In this document: piece after piece, positions 7,715 to 17,997 of the stretch
Layout: each line of letters starts with the position of its first letter
How positions within the stretch are numbered: position 1 is the stretch's first letter
Assembly (NCBI GenBank): GCA_965221215.1
Contig: OZ244872.1
Location: 2,418,001 to 2,482,000, forward strand
Direction: 5' to 3'
From: Aldehydirespirator sp965221215
GTDB taxonomy: Bacteria > Actinomycetota > Acidimicrobiia > Acidimicrobiales > Aldehydirespiratoraceae
DNA length: 64,000 nucleotides
The notes under the pieces: generated by a model
The model's input: the letters and a program-made list of their open reading frames with translations, nothing else
Databases searched by the model: none
Told to the model about the DNA's origin: nothing
Position numbers and translations under genes: made by a program

Positions 7715-8652
7715 CGCATCTCTGGAGGGGCCGAGCAGGTTGCGCCTGTCGCCGGTTCGACCCCGTAGGTGACGCCCAACTCCGACAGCCAGCGCCGGTA
7801 GGCGATGGCCGAGCGGTCGGCCCGGATGGGCGTCTCGGCCCGAGGGTCGAGCGGCAGGCGCTTTGGATGCTGGTTCTCCAAGATGGGCTTGTCTTGGGCG
7901 AAGATCAGCAGCTGGTAGGCCTTGATCTGGGCGTCGGAGCTGGTGTCGTCGATCACGCCCATGTAGTTGTGGGCCCGCACCCGCTCCGCGGTCATGGGCT
8001 GCACCCAGATGCCGCAGATGTCCTCCAGGGAGGGATCGGGCAGGCTGTCGTAGAACAGCATCACGCAGTAGGGGTGGGGCACCCGGTACCGGTAGCGCAT
8101 CACCACCGGAGCGTCGAAGTTGGAGGCCACCTTGGGCACCAGCATGTCGCACTTGGTGGCATGGACCTCGCCATCGCGGATCTCCACGTCGTAGTCGACC
8201 ACCTCGGTGTGGGGGACAACGCCCAGCGAGCCCTCATGCACGTAGGGGAAGTGGGCCAGGTCCAGGAAATTCTCCACCGCCCGGGGGGCGGAGGTGGCCA
8301 CCCCCACCGTTCCGGCGTTCATGTTGCGCCGCCGCGGATGGTGGTACTCCGGCAACCCGAACAACGCCTCGGGCGGATCGCCGAGGCTGGTCCAGAGGTA
8401 GCCGTACTCGAGCTTCACCGGCAGCTGCTCCACCCGGCCGAGTCCGGCCTCGTCGATCCTGGCCCCCGCGGGCGGCGTGCCCGACGACCGCCACACCCGG
8501 TGCTCACCGTCTCCGGTGGCGGTGTAGCCGATCATCTCGTCGAGCAAGAGGGTCTCGTGCACCACCCCCGCCGCGATCTCGTCGAGGGCGCTGATCACGT
8601 GCCACTGGTTGACGATCACCGGGTCGGTGCAGGCGGGCTTGGCGGTCTCCAC
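7711..8652 (-). CDS. Rieske-less non-heme iron oxygenase (NdmC-like)
   Basis: 313 residues from the GTG at 8652, chosen because it aligns with the N-terminus of the downstream homologue (DPVIVNQWHV versus DPVLVDDWHV) and leaves the palindrome at 8669-8687 upstream. An ATG/GTG extension to 8715 would run through that operator. The region where the C-x-H and C-x2-H Rieske ligands should lie is shortened and has neither pair, but the catalytic iron motif is intact (NFLDLAHFPYVHEG: D131, H134, H139). This is the defining feature of NdmC, which borrows the extra Rieske domain of NdmD. It is probably the catalytic subunit of an N-demethylase complex with the products of 4186 and 5998. Confidence 0.85.
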   Translation of the reverse strand: METAKPACTDPVIVNQWHVISALDEIAAGVVHETLLLDEMIGYTATGDGEHRVWRSSGTPPAGARIDEAGLGRVEQLPVKLEYGYLWTSLGDPPEALFGLPEYHHPRRRNMNAGTVGVATSAPRAVENFLDLAHFPYVHEGSLGVVPHTEVVDYDVEIRDGEVHATKCDMLVPKVASNFDAPVVMRYRYRVPHPYCVMLFYDSLPDPSLEDICGIWVQPMTAERVRAHNYMGVIDDTSSDAQIKAYQLLIFAQDKPILENQHPKRLPLDPRAETPIRADRSAIAYRRWLSELGVTYGVEPATGATCSAPPEMR

Positions 8653-8668
8653 TGTGTCGTTCTCGTCT

Positions 8669-8687
8669 TGATAACTGCTGCTTATCA
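8669..8687. promoter_or_regulatory. second copy of the 19-bp palindrome
   Basis: TGATAACTGCTGCTTATCA, identical to the site at 4106-4124 except for the eleventh or twelfth base. It ends 17 bp before the GTG of the NdmC-like gene, a position suited to repression of this operon by the same regulator. Confidence 0.7.
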
Positions 8688-8752
8688 GTCTGTCATCCAC
8701 CGGCGGCGGGCGCAATATCCTCCACTGCCCCGCATCGATGCTCTGCCCCAGT

Positions 8753-9820
8753 TCAGCGGCGGGAGAGCGCAGGTGACAGGGGCGCCACTGCCTGGGCCGC
8801 GCTGATCACGGCATGGAAGTAGAAGTGGGCCACGACCCAGCCCCAGGCCGCTCCGACGCCACTCTGATGCACCGATCGGGCGGTCTCAAGGGGCGCGGCG
8901 TCGGCCAGCATCCGGGCCTTGAAGCCGGCGATGAACTCGGCGTCGGTGATGAGCAGGCAGACCTCCTGGTTGCAGCGGAAGCTGTGGCGACTGAAGTTCG
9001 ACGATCCGACCAGCAGCTTGTCGTCGTCGGCCAGCAGGAACCGGGCATGGAAGAAGTCCGCGTAGGTGCGCAGTTCCACGCCGCCGCGGACCAGTCGCCG
9101 CCAGATGTACGGCTCAACGAGCCGAAGCCAGCGGTAGTTGTTCTGCTGGGCCGTGATGACCGTCTTGGCCGGAGCCCTGGCCCGACCGAGCAACCTGACG
9201 ATTCCAACGTCCAACGAGTAGGGGGAGGCAAGAACGAGGCTTCGGGTCGCGCTGTCGATTATCTCGGTGAACGCGGGCTCGATCTCGCGGTTGGTGAGCA
9301 CCGCAGTGTTCACAGAGCGGCGGTCGCCCCGCTCGGTGCGGGCGAAGTCTTGGGCCAGGGCCTCCACGACGGCACCGTCGGCGGTGCGGACCATGAAGTC
9401 GCGCCAGGCGAAGTTGTGGTCGCTGATGTTGATGCCGCCAAGGTAGGCGCAGTCGTCCACCACGTAGAGCTTCTTGTGGTTGCGGTTCAGCCCGAAGAAC
9501 AGCACCGGCCCGAAGGGTTGGGTGAAGGTCACCGCCACGCCCGCAGCCCTGAGCCGCTCGAACATCGCCCTGGTCTCGGCGGCCTCGTCGCGCACCGACG
9601 GTTCGGTGGCCTTGCGGTCGCTCACATAGCGCAGGGCGAAACAGTCGACCAGCAGCCTCACGTCGGTGCCCCGGCCGGCCGCATCGATCAGCAGGTCGGC
9701 CACGGCCAGGCCGGAGGCGTCGCCGTCGAAGGTCATCACCTGTATCAGCACCCGCCGCTCGGCCACAGCCAGAGCGCGGTGCAGATCCTCGACGAACTCG
9801 CGGTTGTGGAGCAGCCGCAT
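8753..9820 (-). CDS. phospholipase D-like / cardiolipin synthase-like protein
   Basis: About 355 residues. The ATG at 9820 is preferred (G-rich ribosome-binding stretch) over the GTG at 9838. There are two PLD repeats. The first has a canonical HKD motif (NHKKLYVVDD followed by GGINISDHNF). The second reads HARFLLADDDKLLVGSSNFS, where the motif lysine is replaced by arginine. The order matches the cardiolipin synthase/PLDc_2 families, but the long hydrophobic N-terminus of classical Cls is absent and only a short C-terminal hydrophobic stretch follows. It may be a phosphatidyltransferase or phosphodiesterase. It lies divergent from sdhC. Confidence 0.78.
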   Translation of the reverse strand: MRLLHNREFVEDLHRALAVAERRVLIQVMTFDGDASGLAVADLLIDAAGRGTDVRLLVDCFALRYVSDRKATEPSVRDEAAETRAMFERLRAAGVAVTFTQPFGPVLFFGLNRNHKKLYVVDDCAYLGGINISDHNFAWRDFMVRTADGAVVEALAQDFARTERGDRRSVNTAVLTNREIEPAFTEIIDSATRSLVLASPYSLDVGIVRLLGRARAPAKTVITAQQNNYRWLRLVEPYIWRRLVRGGVELRTYADFFHARFLLADDDKLLVGSSNFSRHSFRCNQEVCLLITDAEFIAGFKARMLADAAPLETARSVHQSGVGAAWGWVVAHFYFHAVISAAQAVAPLSPALSRR

Positions 9821-9915
9821 CGAGCCCCCGCCGGTCACCCGCCGACGCTACCCGCTCGGCCTTCAGCGCCGACATCCACACCCCCGGCTGAGACACGGGC
9901 GCTAGCTTTGGAGCG

Positions 9916-10686
9916 ATGGTGCGGACCGTTGCGGGCACAGACGAGCGGGTGCCGCCGCTGCGACGACGCCGACGGGAGCTTCCCTGGCCGCTGAACATCT
10001 ACCAGACCGCGGTCGGCAAGAAGTGCGTGATGGCGGTCACCGGGATCGGGCTGCTGGCCTTCGTGGTGGTGCACATGATCGGCAACCTGCACCTGTACGA
10101 GGGCCCGACCCAGATCAACGAGTACGCCGAGGCGCTGCGCGACCTGGGCGGCCACCTGGTGCCCCGCACCCTGATCCTGTGGGTGATGCGAGTGGGGCTG
10201 CTGGCCATGTTCGTGCTGCACATCCACAGCGCCTGGTCGCTCAAGGAGATCAGCCGGCGCAGCAGCCCGAGGGCCAACTGGGTCAGCGGGAACAAGCGCT
10301 ACGCCGGCGGACAGGACTACGCGGCGGTCAACTTCGCCAGCCGCACCATGCGCTGGACCGGCCCCATCGTCGGCCTCTACGTGCTGTTCCACCTGGCCGA
10401 CCTCACCTGGGGCTGGTGGCTGGGCGACGACTACGTGCGGGGCGACGTGTACCACAACGTGGTGGAATCGCTCTCGTCGATCCCGGTGGCGATCATCTAC
10501 ATCGTGGCCAATGTGGCGCTTGCGGTGCACATCTACCACGGCATGTGGTCGGCGTTCCAGACGCTGGGGGTCAACAATCCCCGGTTCAACCACCTGCGGC
10601 GGGCTCTGGCCACGGTGATCGCCGGGGCGATCCTGGTCGGCAACCTCAGCTTCCCGATCATGGTGCAAGCCGGAGTGGTCGCATGA
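9916..10686 (+). CDS. sdhC: succinate dehydrogenase cytochrome b558 subunit
   Basis: 256 residues, first gene of sdhCAB. Five hydrophobic segments are visible with conserved histidines in them (VVHMIGNLH, VLHIHSAW, FHLADL, HIYHGMWS), the pattern of the diheme b558-type SdhC family. The protein anchors the flavoprotein and iron-sulfur subunits in the membrane and passes electrons to menaquinone (known for the family). The first 25 residues are Arg-rich and soluble, so the start could be somewhat downstream. The stop is coupled to sdhA through a 12-codon relay ORF. Confidence 0.92.
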   Translation: MVRTVAGTDERVPPLRRRRRELPWPLNIYQTAVGKKCVMAVTGIGLLAFVVVHMIGNLHLYEGPTQINEYAEALRDLGGHLVPRTLILWVMRVGLLAMFVLHIHSAWSLKEISRRSSPRANWVSGNKRYAGGQDYAAVNFASRTMRWTGPIVGLYVLFHLADLTWGWWLGDDYVRGDVYHNVVESLSSIPVAIIYIVANVALAVHIYHGMWSAFQTLGVNNPRFNHLRRALATVIAGAILVGNLSFPIMVQAGVVA

Positions 10687-10717
10687 TCGGACGCAAGCAC
10701 GCGAGCGGGGTGGCCGC

Positions 10718-10721
<4 letters not shown>
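10683..10721 (+). other. 12-codon relay ORF between sdhC and sdhA
   Basis: The ATG overlaps the sdhC stop (ATGA at 10683) and the TGA overlaps the sdhA start (ATGA at 10718). It encodes MIGRKHASGVAA. The GAGTGGTCGCATGA at the end of sdhC is echoed as GGGTGGCCGCATGA before sdhA, so the linker looks like a tandem duplication of about 35 bp of the gene junction. Confidence 0.6.
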
Positions 10722-12636
<1,915 letters not shown>

Positions 12637-12640
<4 letters not shown>

Positions 12641-13461
12641 GCGCTGGCAACGGCTCGGGCTCGGGTGCCGACAGCGCGGGCAACGGGCATCAGGCGACCT
12701 TGCGGCTGAGGCTGCGGATCTGGCGCCAGGCCGGGCCCGACGAGCCGGGAGCGTTCCTGGACGTCGACGCTCCCGACATCCCGGAGGACTGCTCGTTCCT
12801 GGAGATGCTCGACATCGTCAACGAGCGCCTGATCGACGATGACATTGAGCCGATCGCGTTCGCCCACGACTGCCGGGAGGGCATCTGCGGCACCTGCGGG
12901 GTGATGATCAACGGGCGACCCCACGGCCCCGAGAAGGCCACCGCCACCTGCCAGCTGCACATGCGCAAGTTCCGAGACGGCGACGAGATCGTGATCGAGC
13001 CGTTCCGGGCGGCGTCGTTCCCGGTGGTGAAGGATCTGATGGTGGACCGGCGGGCCTTCGACCGGATCATCGAGTCGGGCGGCTTCATCTCGGCACCCAC
13101 CGGCACCGCCCCCGACGCCAACGAGATCCCGATCCCCAAGGATGTGGCCGACTTCGCCATGGACGCGGCGGCCTGCATCGGCTGCGGGGCGTGCGTGGCC
13201 GCCTGCCCCAACTCGGCGGCCCAGCTGTTCACCGCGGCCAAGCTGGGCCATCTGAGCGTGCTGCCCCAGGGCCAGCCCGAGCGGTGGCGGCGGGCCGAGG
13301 CCATGGTGGAGACGATGGAGTCGTTCTTCGGGTCGTGCACCAACCACGGCGAGTGCAGCGAGGCCTGCCCCAAGGAGATCAGCCTCGACTTCATCGCGGT
13401 GCTCAACCGCGACTACCTGAAGGCCAAGGTCAAGAACCGCCGCCTCGCCTCCCAAACCTGA
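12637..13461 (+). CDS. sdhB: succinate dehydrogenase iron-sulfur subunit
   Basis: 274 residues from the GTG at 12637, which has a GAGGAG site six bases upstream and overlaps the sdhA stop; the much longer open frame upstream is antisense or shadow. The N-terminal ferredoxin domain has CREGICGTCG and a later C in ATCQLH. The C-terminal domain has CIGCGACVAACPNS and CTNHGECSEACPKEI for the 4Fe-4S and 3Fe-4S centres. It links flavin electrons to the cytochrome subunit. Confidence 0.96.
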
Positions 13462-13467
13462 CCGAGC

Positions 13468-14400
13468 GTGACCGGCGGGCGCGACGGGGGCATGGGTCCG
13501 GCGCGGCGGGTAGCGCTCGGGCTGGCCCGGGGGGTGGCCATGGGCGCGGCCGATGTGGTTCCCGGAGTGTCGGGCGGCACCATCGCGGTGGTGCTGGGCA
13601 TCTACGAGCGGCTGCTCGGCGCGATCGGGGGAGCGGCGGCGGCGGGCGGGCGGCTCCTGCGGGGCGACGGGCGGGGCTGCGGGCGGCGGCTGGCCGCGGT
13701 GGACTGGTGGCTGATCGGGCCGCTGCTGGCCGGGATCCTGGGGACGATCCTGCTGCTGGCCTCGGTGATCGAGACCCAACTCCAGACGCATCCCGAGACG
13801 ATGGCCGGCCTGTTCTGCGGGTTGGTGGCCGCCTCGGCGATCTCGGCATGCCGGCTGTTCGAGTGGCGGGGCGCGGGCCCTGCCGCCCTCATGGCAGCCT
13901 CGGCCGCGGCCACGTTCGCCCTGCTGGGCCTGCAGTCCGCTCCGGTGGCCGACCCGTCTCTGCCGGTGCTGGCCGCCGCGGGCGCAGTGGCGGTGTGCGC
14001 CATGATCCTGCCCGGCATCTCCGGCGCGTTCCTGCTGTTGATGCTGGGCATGTACACCGCGGTCATCAGCATCGTCACCGACACCCGCTACCTCGAAGCA
14101 GCCGTGTTCGCGGCGGGTGCAGCCGTGGGCCTGGCCCTGTTCTCGACAGTGCTGGGCCGCCTGTTGGACCGGTTCCGCAACGCGGTGATGGCGGTGCTGG
14201 TGGGGCTGATGGCCGGGTCGCTGCGAGTGCTGTGGCCCTGGCCCAACGGCGTCGGGGTGATCAGCCGCCACGAGCACGAGGTGATCTCGGGCACCGGCCT
14301 GGCCTGGCCCGCCGCCAACGAGTGGGCCGCCCCCACCGCGGCCGCCGCCATCGGCTTCGCCGCGGTTCTCATCCTCACCCGATTGGCCAGCGGGGACTAG
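13468..14400 (+). CDS. DUF368 polyprenyl-phosphate transporter
   Basis: 310 residues, about eight hydrophobic segments. The start of the family domain, GAADVVPGVSGGTIAVVLGIYERL, is the DUF368 signature, and a second related half begins at CAMILPGISGAFLLLMLGMY. Members of this family (PopT) recycle undecaprenyl phosphate across the membrane for cell-envelope synthesis (established for homologues). It starts with GTG six bases after sdhB, so it probably shares the sdh transcript, although no functional link is evident. Confidence 0.88.
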   Translation: MTGGRDGGMGPARRVALGLARGVAMGAADVVPGVSGGTIAVVLGIYERLLGAIGGAAAAGGRLLRGDGRGCGRRLAAVDWWLIGPLLAGILGTILLLASVIETQLQTHPETMAGLFCGLVAASAISACRLFEWRGAGPAALMAASAAATFALLGLQSAPVADPSLPVLAAAGAVAVCAMILPGISGAFLLLMLGMYTAVISIVTDTRYLEAAVFAAGAAVGLALFSTVLGRLLDRFRNAVMAVLVGLMAGSLRVLWPWPNGVGVISRHEHEVISGTGLAWPAANEWAAPTAAAAIGFAAVLILTRLASGD

Positions 14401-14425
14401 TCGGCCGAGCGAACCGGAGGGCGGC

Positions 14426-15673
14426 ATGGGCCGTCTTGGCCTCAACATGACGCAGCAGGAAGACTCGCAGGCCGGCGCCCCGGAACCGCCCGGCGGCCTC
14501 ATCACGACACCACTGGGGGACCATCCAATGCGCAGAGTGGACGCCGAAGTAGTCGACGCCTACCTCGACCCCGACCGCTGCTGCAACCAGGGCAGCATCG
14601 TGAAGCTCCAGAACGGCGACCTGCTGCTGGGCTACAACGAGGAGCGGGGCCCGATGCACGCCGACACCGGCCGGTCGTGTCTGATCAAGTCGTCCGACGG
14701 CGGTAGGAGTTGGGATCCGAGCACCCGGGTGGTGGTGGAGGACTACACCGAGCACACCGGCAACTGGGACTGCGCCTTCGCCCAGATCAGCGACGGCACC
14801 ATCATCATGCACACCCGCATCTGCGGCTTCATCAACGCCCCCGGCGCCATCGCCAACCGCATCGACGAGCAGGCGATGGGCTACATCCACGCCCACCAGA
14901 CCGGCTACGCGGTCTACAAGTCCACCGACAACGGCGACACCTGGAGCGGCCCCGTCCCGGTCAGCACCTACCCGATCGCCGACTCGGGCACGGCGGGCTG
15001 CCTGGCCGGCGGCACCGGATCAGGCCATGTGGTGGAGCTTCCCGACGGGGGGCTGCTGATGCCTTTGGAGGGCACCCTCAGCCCCGACGGCTACATCCTC
15101 GGCGGCGGCATCAACTGGGAGCCGTCGCGCTGCTTCCTGCTGCGCTCCGACGACGGCGGCGACACCTGGCACCACTGGGGGACGATGGCCTTCGACCCGG
15201 CCTCGATCATCAATTTCCAGGAGCCGTCGCTGACCCGCATGTCCAACGGACGGCTGGTGTCGATGATCCGGGTGCTGTTCCGGCCGGCCCGCTACGACTA
15301 CCAGTGGGTGACACACTCCGAGGACGACGGCGTGACCTGGGCCCCGCCCCAGCGGACCAGGCTGTGGGGGTACCCCGCCGACATGATCCAACTCCAGGAC
15401 GGCCGGGTGCTGAGTGTGTACAGCTACCGGGCCAATCCCATGGACGTGAGGGGCTGCACCTCCGAAGACGGCATCAACTGGGACCCGGCCGACGAGTTCA
15501 TCATCGCCGACTGCCACTCACCCACCCGTGACGTTCACCCCCAGTACTGGCACATCGGCTACCCGACCGTGGTCCAACTCGACGACGGCACGATCGTGAC
15601 CGCCTACCACGAGTACACCAAAGACGCATGGCCCATCCAGTACATGCAGACGGCCCGCTTCCGTCTCGACTGA
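14426..15673 (+). CDS. sialidase/neuraminidase-superfamily protein
   Basis: 415 residues, with a GGAGGGCGGC site before the ATG; an internal ATG at 14528 is an alternative. At least five Asp-box-like S-x-D-x-G-x-x-W turns are visible (KSSDGGRSW, KSTDNGDTW, RSDDGGDTW, HSEDDGVTW, TSEDGINW), indicating a six-bladed beta-propeller of the BNR/exo-sialidase superfamily. No export signal is seen, so it probably acts in the cytoplasm. Specificity is unknown; many such proteins in actinobacteria are not true sialidases. It precedes a 2-hydroxyacid dehydrogenase and an enolase-superfamily enzyme, suggesting sugar-acid metabolism. Confidence 0.8.
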   Translation: MGRLGLNMTQQEDSQAGAPEPPGGLITTPLGDHPMRRVDAEVVDAYLDPDRCCNQGSIVKLQNGDLLLGYNEERGPMHADTGRSCLIKSSDGGRSWDPSTRVVVEDYTEHTGNWDCAFAQISDGTIIMHTRICGFINAPGAIANRIDEQAMGYIHAHQTGYAVYKSTDNGDTWSGPVPVSTYPIADSGTAGCLAGGTGSGHVVELPDGGLLMPLEGTLSPDGYILGGGINWEPSRCFLLRSDDGGDTWHHWGTMAFDPASIINFQEPSLTRMSNGRLVSMIRVLFRPARYDYQWVTHSEDDGVTWAPPQRTRLWGYPADMIQLQDGRVLSVYSYRANPMDVRGCTSEDGINWDPADEFIIADCHSPTRDVHPQYWHIGYPTVVQLDDGTIVTAYHEYTKDAWPIQYMQTARFRLD

Positions 15674-15794
15674 GTCCTCTCGCCTGCCGACAGGACTCGG
15701 CTGCCTGACTCCGTGAGCCTCGCACCGGCCTGCGATCCCTCTACCGCCGCGTGGCGCAGCGACTGAGGTTGTTGCCCTGTCCTCATCGTCGGAG

Positions 15795-16751
15795 TTGAGG
15801 CTGCTCGTCGCGGTAGACGCCTTCGGCGATGACCACATCCAGGCCTTGTGCGATGCCGCTGGGGGCCGGGCGCGGTGTGACCGGCTCGGCCAGGATGCCT
15901 CCGCCGACGACTATGCCCGAGCGATGGCCAGCACCGAGGTCATGGTGGGATGGCCCGACCCCGACCTGCTGGCCGCGAGTCCGCTGCGACTGCTGCTGCT
16001 ACCCAGCGCCGGCTACGAGGAGTACCTGACCCCGGCTCTGGCCGCCAACCATCCGCTGGCGGTTTGCAACGCGGGCGGCGCCTATTCCGAGGGAGTGGCC
16101 GAGCACTGCGTGGCCATGATGCTGGCGCTGGTGCGCCGCCTGCCCGAATACCTGGCCGCCATGCCGCAACGCAACTGGAACCACCGGCACTTGCACCATC
16201 GCCTGTCCGGCTCGACGGTGTGCGTGATAGGGCTGGGAACCCTGGGGTCGGCCATCGCCCGGCGATGCGAGGCGCTGGGCATGAGCGTGGTGGGGGTGCG
16301 CCACCATCCAGAGCGGCCCAACCCGCATGTGTCGGAGGTGTTCGGCCCCGAGAACCTGGTCACCGCGGTGGCAGGCGCCGCCCATGTGGTGGGGGCGCTG
16401 CCGGGCGGGGCAGCCACCCGGGGCCTGATCAGCCGGGAGGTGATCGCGGCCATAAAACCGGGCGCCTACTTCTGCAACGTGGGCCGGGGGCCCTCAGTCG
16501 ACGAAGAGGCCCTCGTCGAGCGGCTGGCCGACGGGAGCCTGGCTGGAGCCGGTCTCGACGTGTTCGCCACCGAGCCGCTTCCCGATGACAGCCCGCTGTG
16601 GACAATGGACAATGTCATCGTGACGCCCCACATGGCCGGCTATACCTGGGACTACGCCGACGAGCTGTGCGCGGTGTTCGCAACCAACCTGGCCGCCTAT
16701 GTGGCGGGCGAGCCGCCACCCAACGTGATCGACCTGGCGGGGGCGGCATGA
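15795..16751 (+). CDS. D-2-hydroxyacid dehydrogenase, NAD-dependent
   Basis: 318 residues from TTG. A Rossmann motif VIGLGTLGSAIARRCEALG is visible in the middle. The catalytic region shows NVGRGPSVDEEALVERL, the DVFATEPLP motif and the catalytic histidine in VTPHMAG. It belongs to the broad family reducing or oxidising 2-keto/2-hydroxy acids. The arginine expected after the GALP stretch reads GALPGGAATRGLI, so the substrate end is somewhat atypical. It is linked to the next gene through a 40-codon relay ORF. Confidence 0.85.
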   Translation: MRLLVAVDAFGDDHIQALCDAAGGRARCDRLGQDASADDYARAMASTEVMVGWPDPDLLAASPLRLLLLPSAGYEEYLTPALAANHPLAVCNAGGAYSEGVAEHCVAMMLALVRRLPEYLAAMPQRNWNHRHLHHRLSGSTVCVIGLGTLGSAIARRCEALGMSVVGVRHHPERPNPHVSEVFGPENLVTAVAGAAHVVGALPGGAATRGLISREVIAAIKPGAYFCNVGRGPSVDEEALVERLADGSLAGAGLDVFATEPLPDDSPLWTMDNVIVTPHMAGYTWDYADELCAVFATNLAAYVAGEPPPNVIDLAGAA

Positions 16752-16870
16752 CGAGCGGTGCGCCTGCTGGCAGCGGACGCTCGACGATTGCCGGCCTCAC
16801 GCGGCGACCCGCGAGGCGCTCCGGCGGCCGCCGCGCCAGAGACACCAGCGTCATGGGGGCCGCGTCGTGA
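16748..16870 (+). other. 40-codon relay ORF between dehydrogenase and enolase-family genes
   Basis: The ATG overlaps the dehydrogenase stop (ATGA) and the stop overlaps the GTG of the enolase-family gene (GTGA at 16867). The encoded peptide is Arg/Ser/Gly-rich without recognisable domain. It is either a small basic protein or, more likely, another linker like those at 10683 and 20860. Confidence 0.45.
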
Positions 16871-17991
16871 GGATCAGCGGGATGGTGACCCGGGTGCTGG
16901 CGCTCGACGCGCAGCCCTGGTACGGCGACAGCCCCATACCCGACGACGTGCCGCCGGTGTGGCACTTCCCGCTGACGTGTGTGACCACCGACTCCGGCAT
17001 CGACGGTTACACCATGGGCTACGGCGCCAACGGCGAGGGGATCGGCTCGGCCCACCAGCTCCACGATGTGTACCTGCGGGCCATCCTGGGCAAAGACCCG
17101 CTTCAGCACGAGGCCCTGTGGCGCGAACTCATGAGCCTCAACCGCCACCTCTACCCCATCAGCGACGGCCTGCTGGGCATGCTCGACGTGGCCTTCTGGG
17201 ACATCAAGGGCAAGGCGGCCGGGGTGCCGATCGCCGAGCTGCTCGGCGTGGGCCGGACCGAGGTGCCGGCCTACCGGACCGGTTCGCACTGGAACCTGAC
17301 CCCCGCCGACACCTTCGCCGAGACCCTTGCCATGAAGCGGGAGGGCTACCGGGGCTACAAGCTGACCCTCTACGACGGGCCGGCCGCCGACATCCCCCGG
17401 GCCGAGGCCGCCCGGGAGGCGGTGGGCGACGACTTCGCGCTGATGCTGGACGCCGTCGCCGAGTACAGCTTCGAGCAGGCGCTGGAGGTGGGCGAGGCGC
17501 TGGGCCATCTCGGCTACCGCTGGTTCGAGGAGCCGGTGCCGGACCGCGACATCGCGACGCTGGAGCAGCTGACCCGGCGGCTGGAGGTCCCCATCCTGGC
17601 CACCGAGACGGTCAGCCTGGGGGAGCTCCCCCAGTTCCTGGAGCGGCGGGCGGTGGACATGGCCCGGGGCGACGTGTTCATCAAGGCGGGCATCACCGGC
17701 CTGCGCAAGGCGGCCGCCATGTGCGACGAGGTCGGCATGAACTGCGAGATCCACGCCCTGCACTCGTCGCTGCTCGACATCGCCAACCTGCACGTGGCCT
17801 GCTCGGTGCACAACTGCGAGTTCTTCGAGCTGCACCACGAGATGTTCCGCTTCGCCCTAGAGGGCGCGCCCCTGGACATCGACGCCAACGGCTGCCTGCA
17901 CCTGCCCACCGGTCCCGGCCTCGGCGTGGAGCTCGACTGGGACTGGATCGACAACAACACGGTCATGGAGCTCTCAGGGCTCAAGGTCTAA
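16867..17991 (+). CDS. enolase-superfamily (mandelate racemase/muconate lactonizing-type) enzyme
   Basis: 374 residues. The N-terminal capping domain is followed by a TIM barrel with metal-ligand regions LMLDAVAEY (D), WFEEPV (E) and ATETV (E). The catalytic lysine strand reads GYKLTL, so the first lysine of the usual K-x-K is kept but the second is threonine. A histidine follows at EIHALHSS. The family abstracts an alpha-proton of carboxylates, usually to dehydrate or racemise sugar acids; the missing second lysine points to dehydration using the histidine. Translation is coupled to the dehydrogenase. Confidence 0.85.
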   Translation: MRISGMVTRVLALDAQPWYGDSPIPDDVPPVWHFPLTCVTTDSGIDGYTMGYGANGEGIGSAHQLHDVYLRAILGKDPLQHEALWRELMSLNRHLYPISDGLLGMLDVAFWDIKGKAAGVPIAELLGVGRTEVPAYRTGSHWNLTPADTFAETLAMKREGYRGYKLTLYDGPAADIPRAEAAREAVGDDFALMLDAVAEYSFEQALEVGEALGHLGYRWFEEPVPDRDIATLEQLTRRLEVPILATETVSLGELPQFLERRAVDMARGDVFIKAGITGLRKAAAMCDEVGMNCEIHALHSSLLDIANLHVACSVHNCEFFELHHEMFRFALEGAPLDIDANGCLHLPTGPGLGVELDWDWIDNNTVMELSGLKV

Positions 17992-17997
17992 CGGCTC

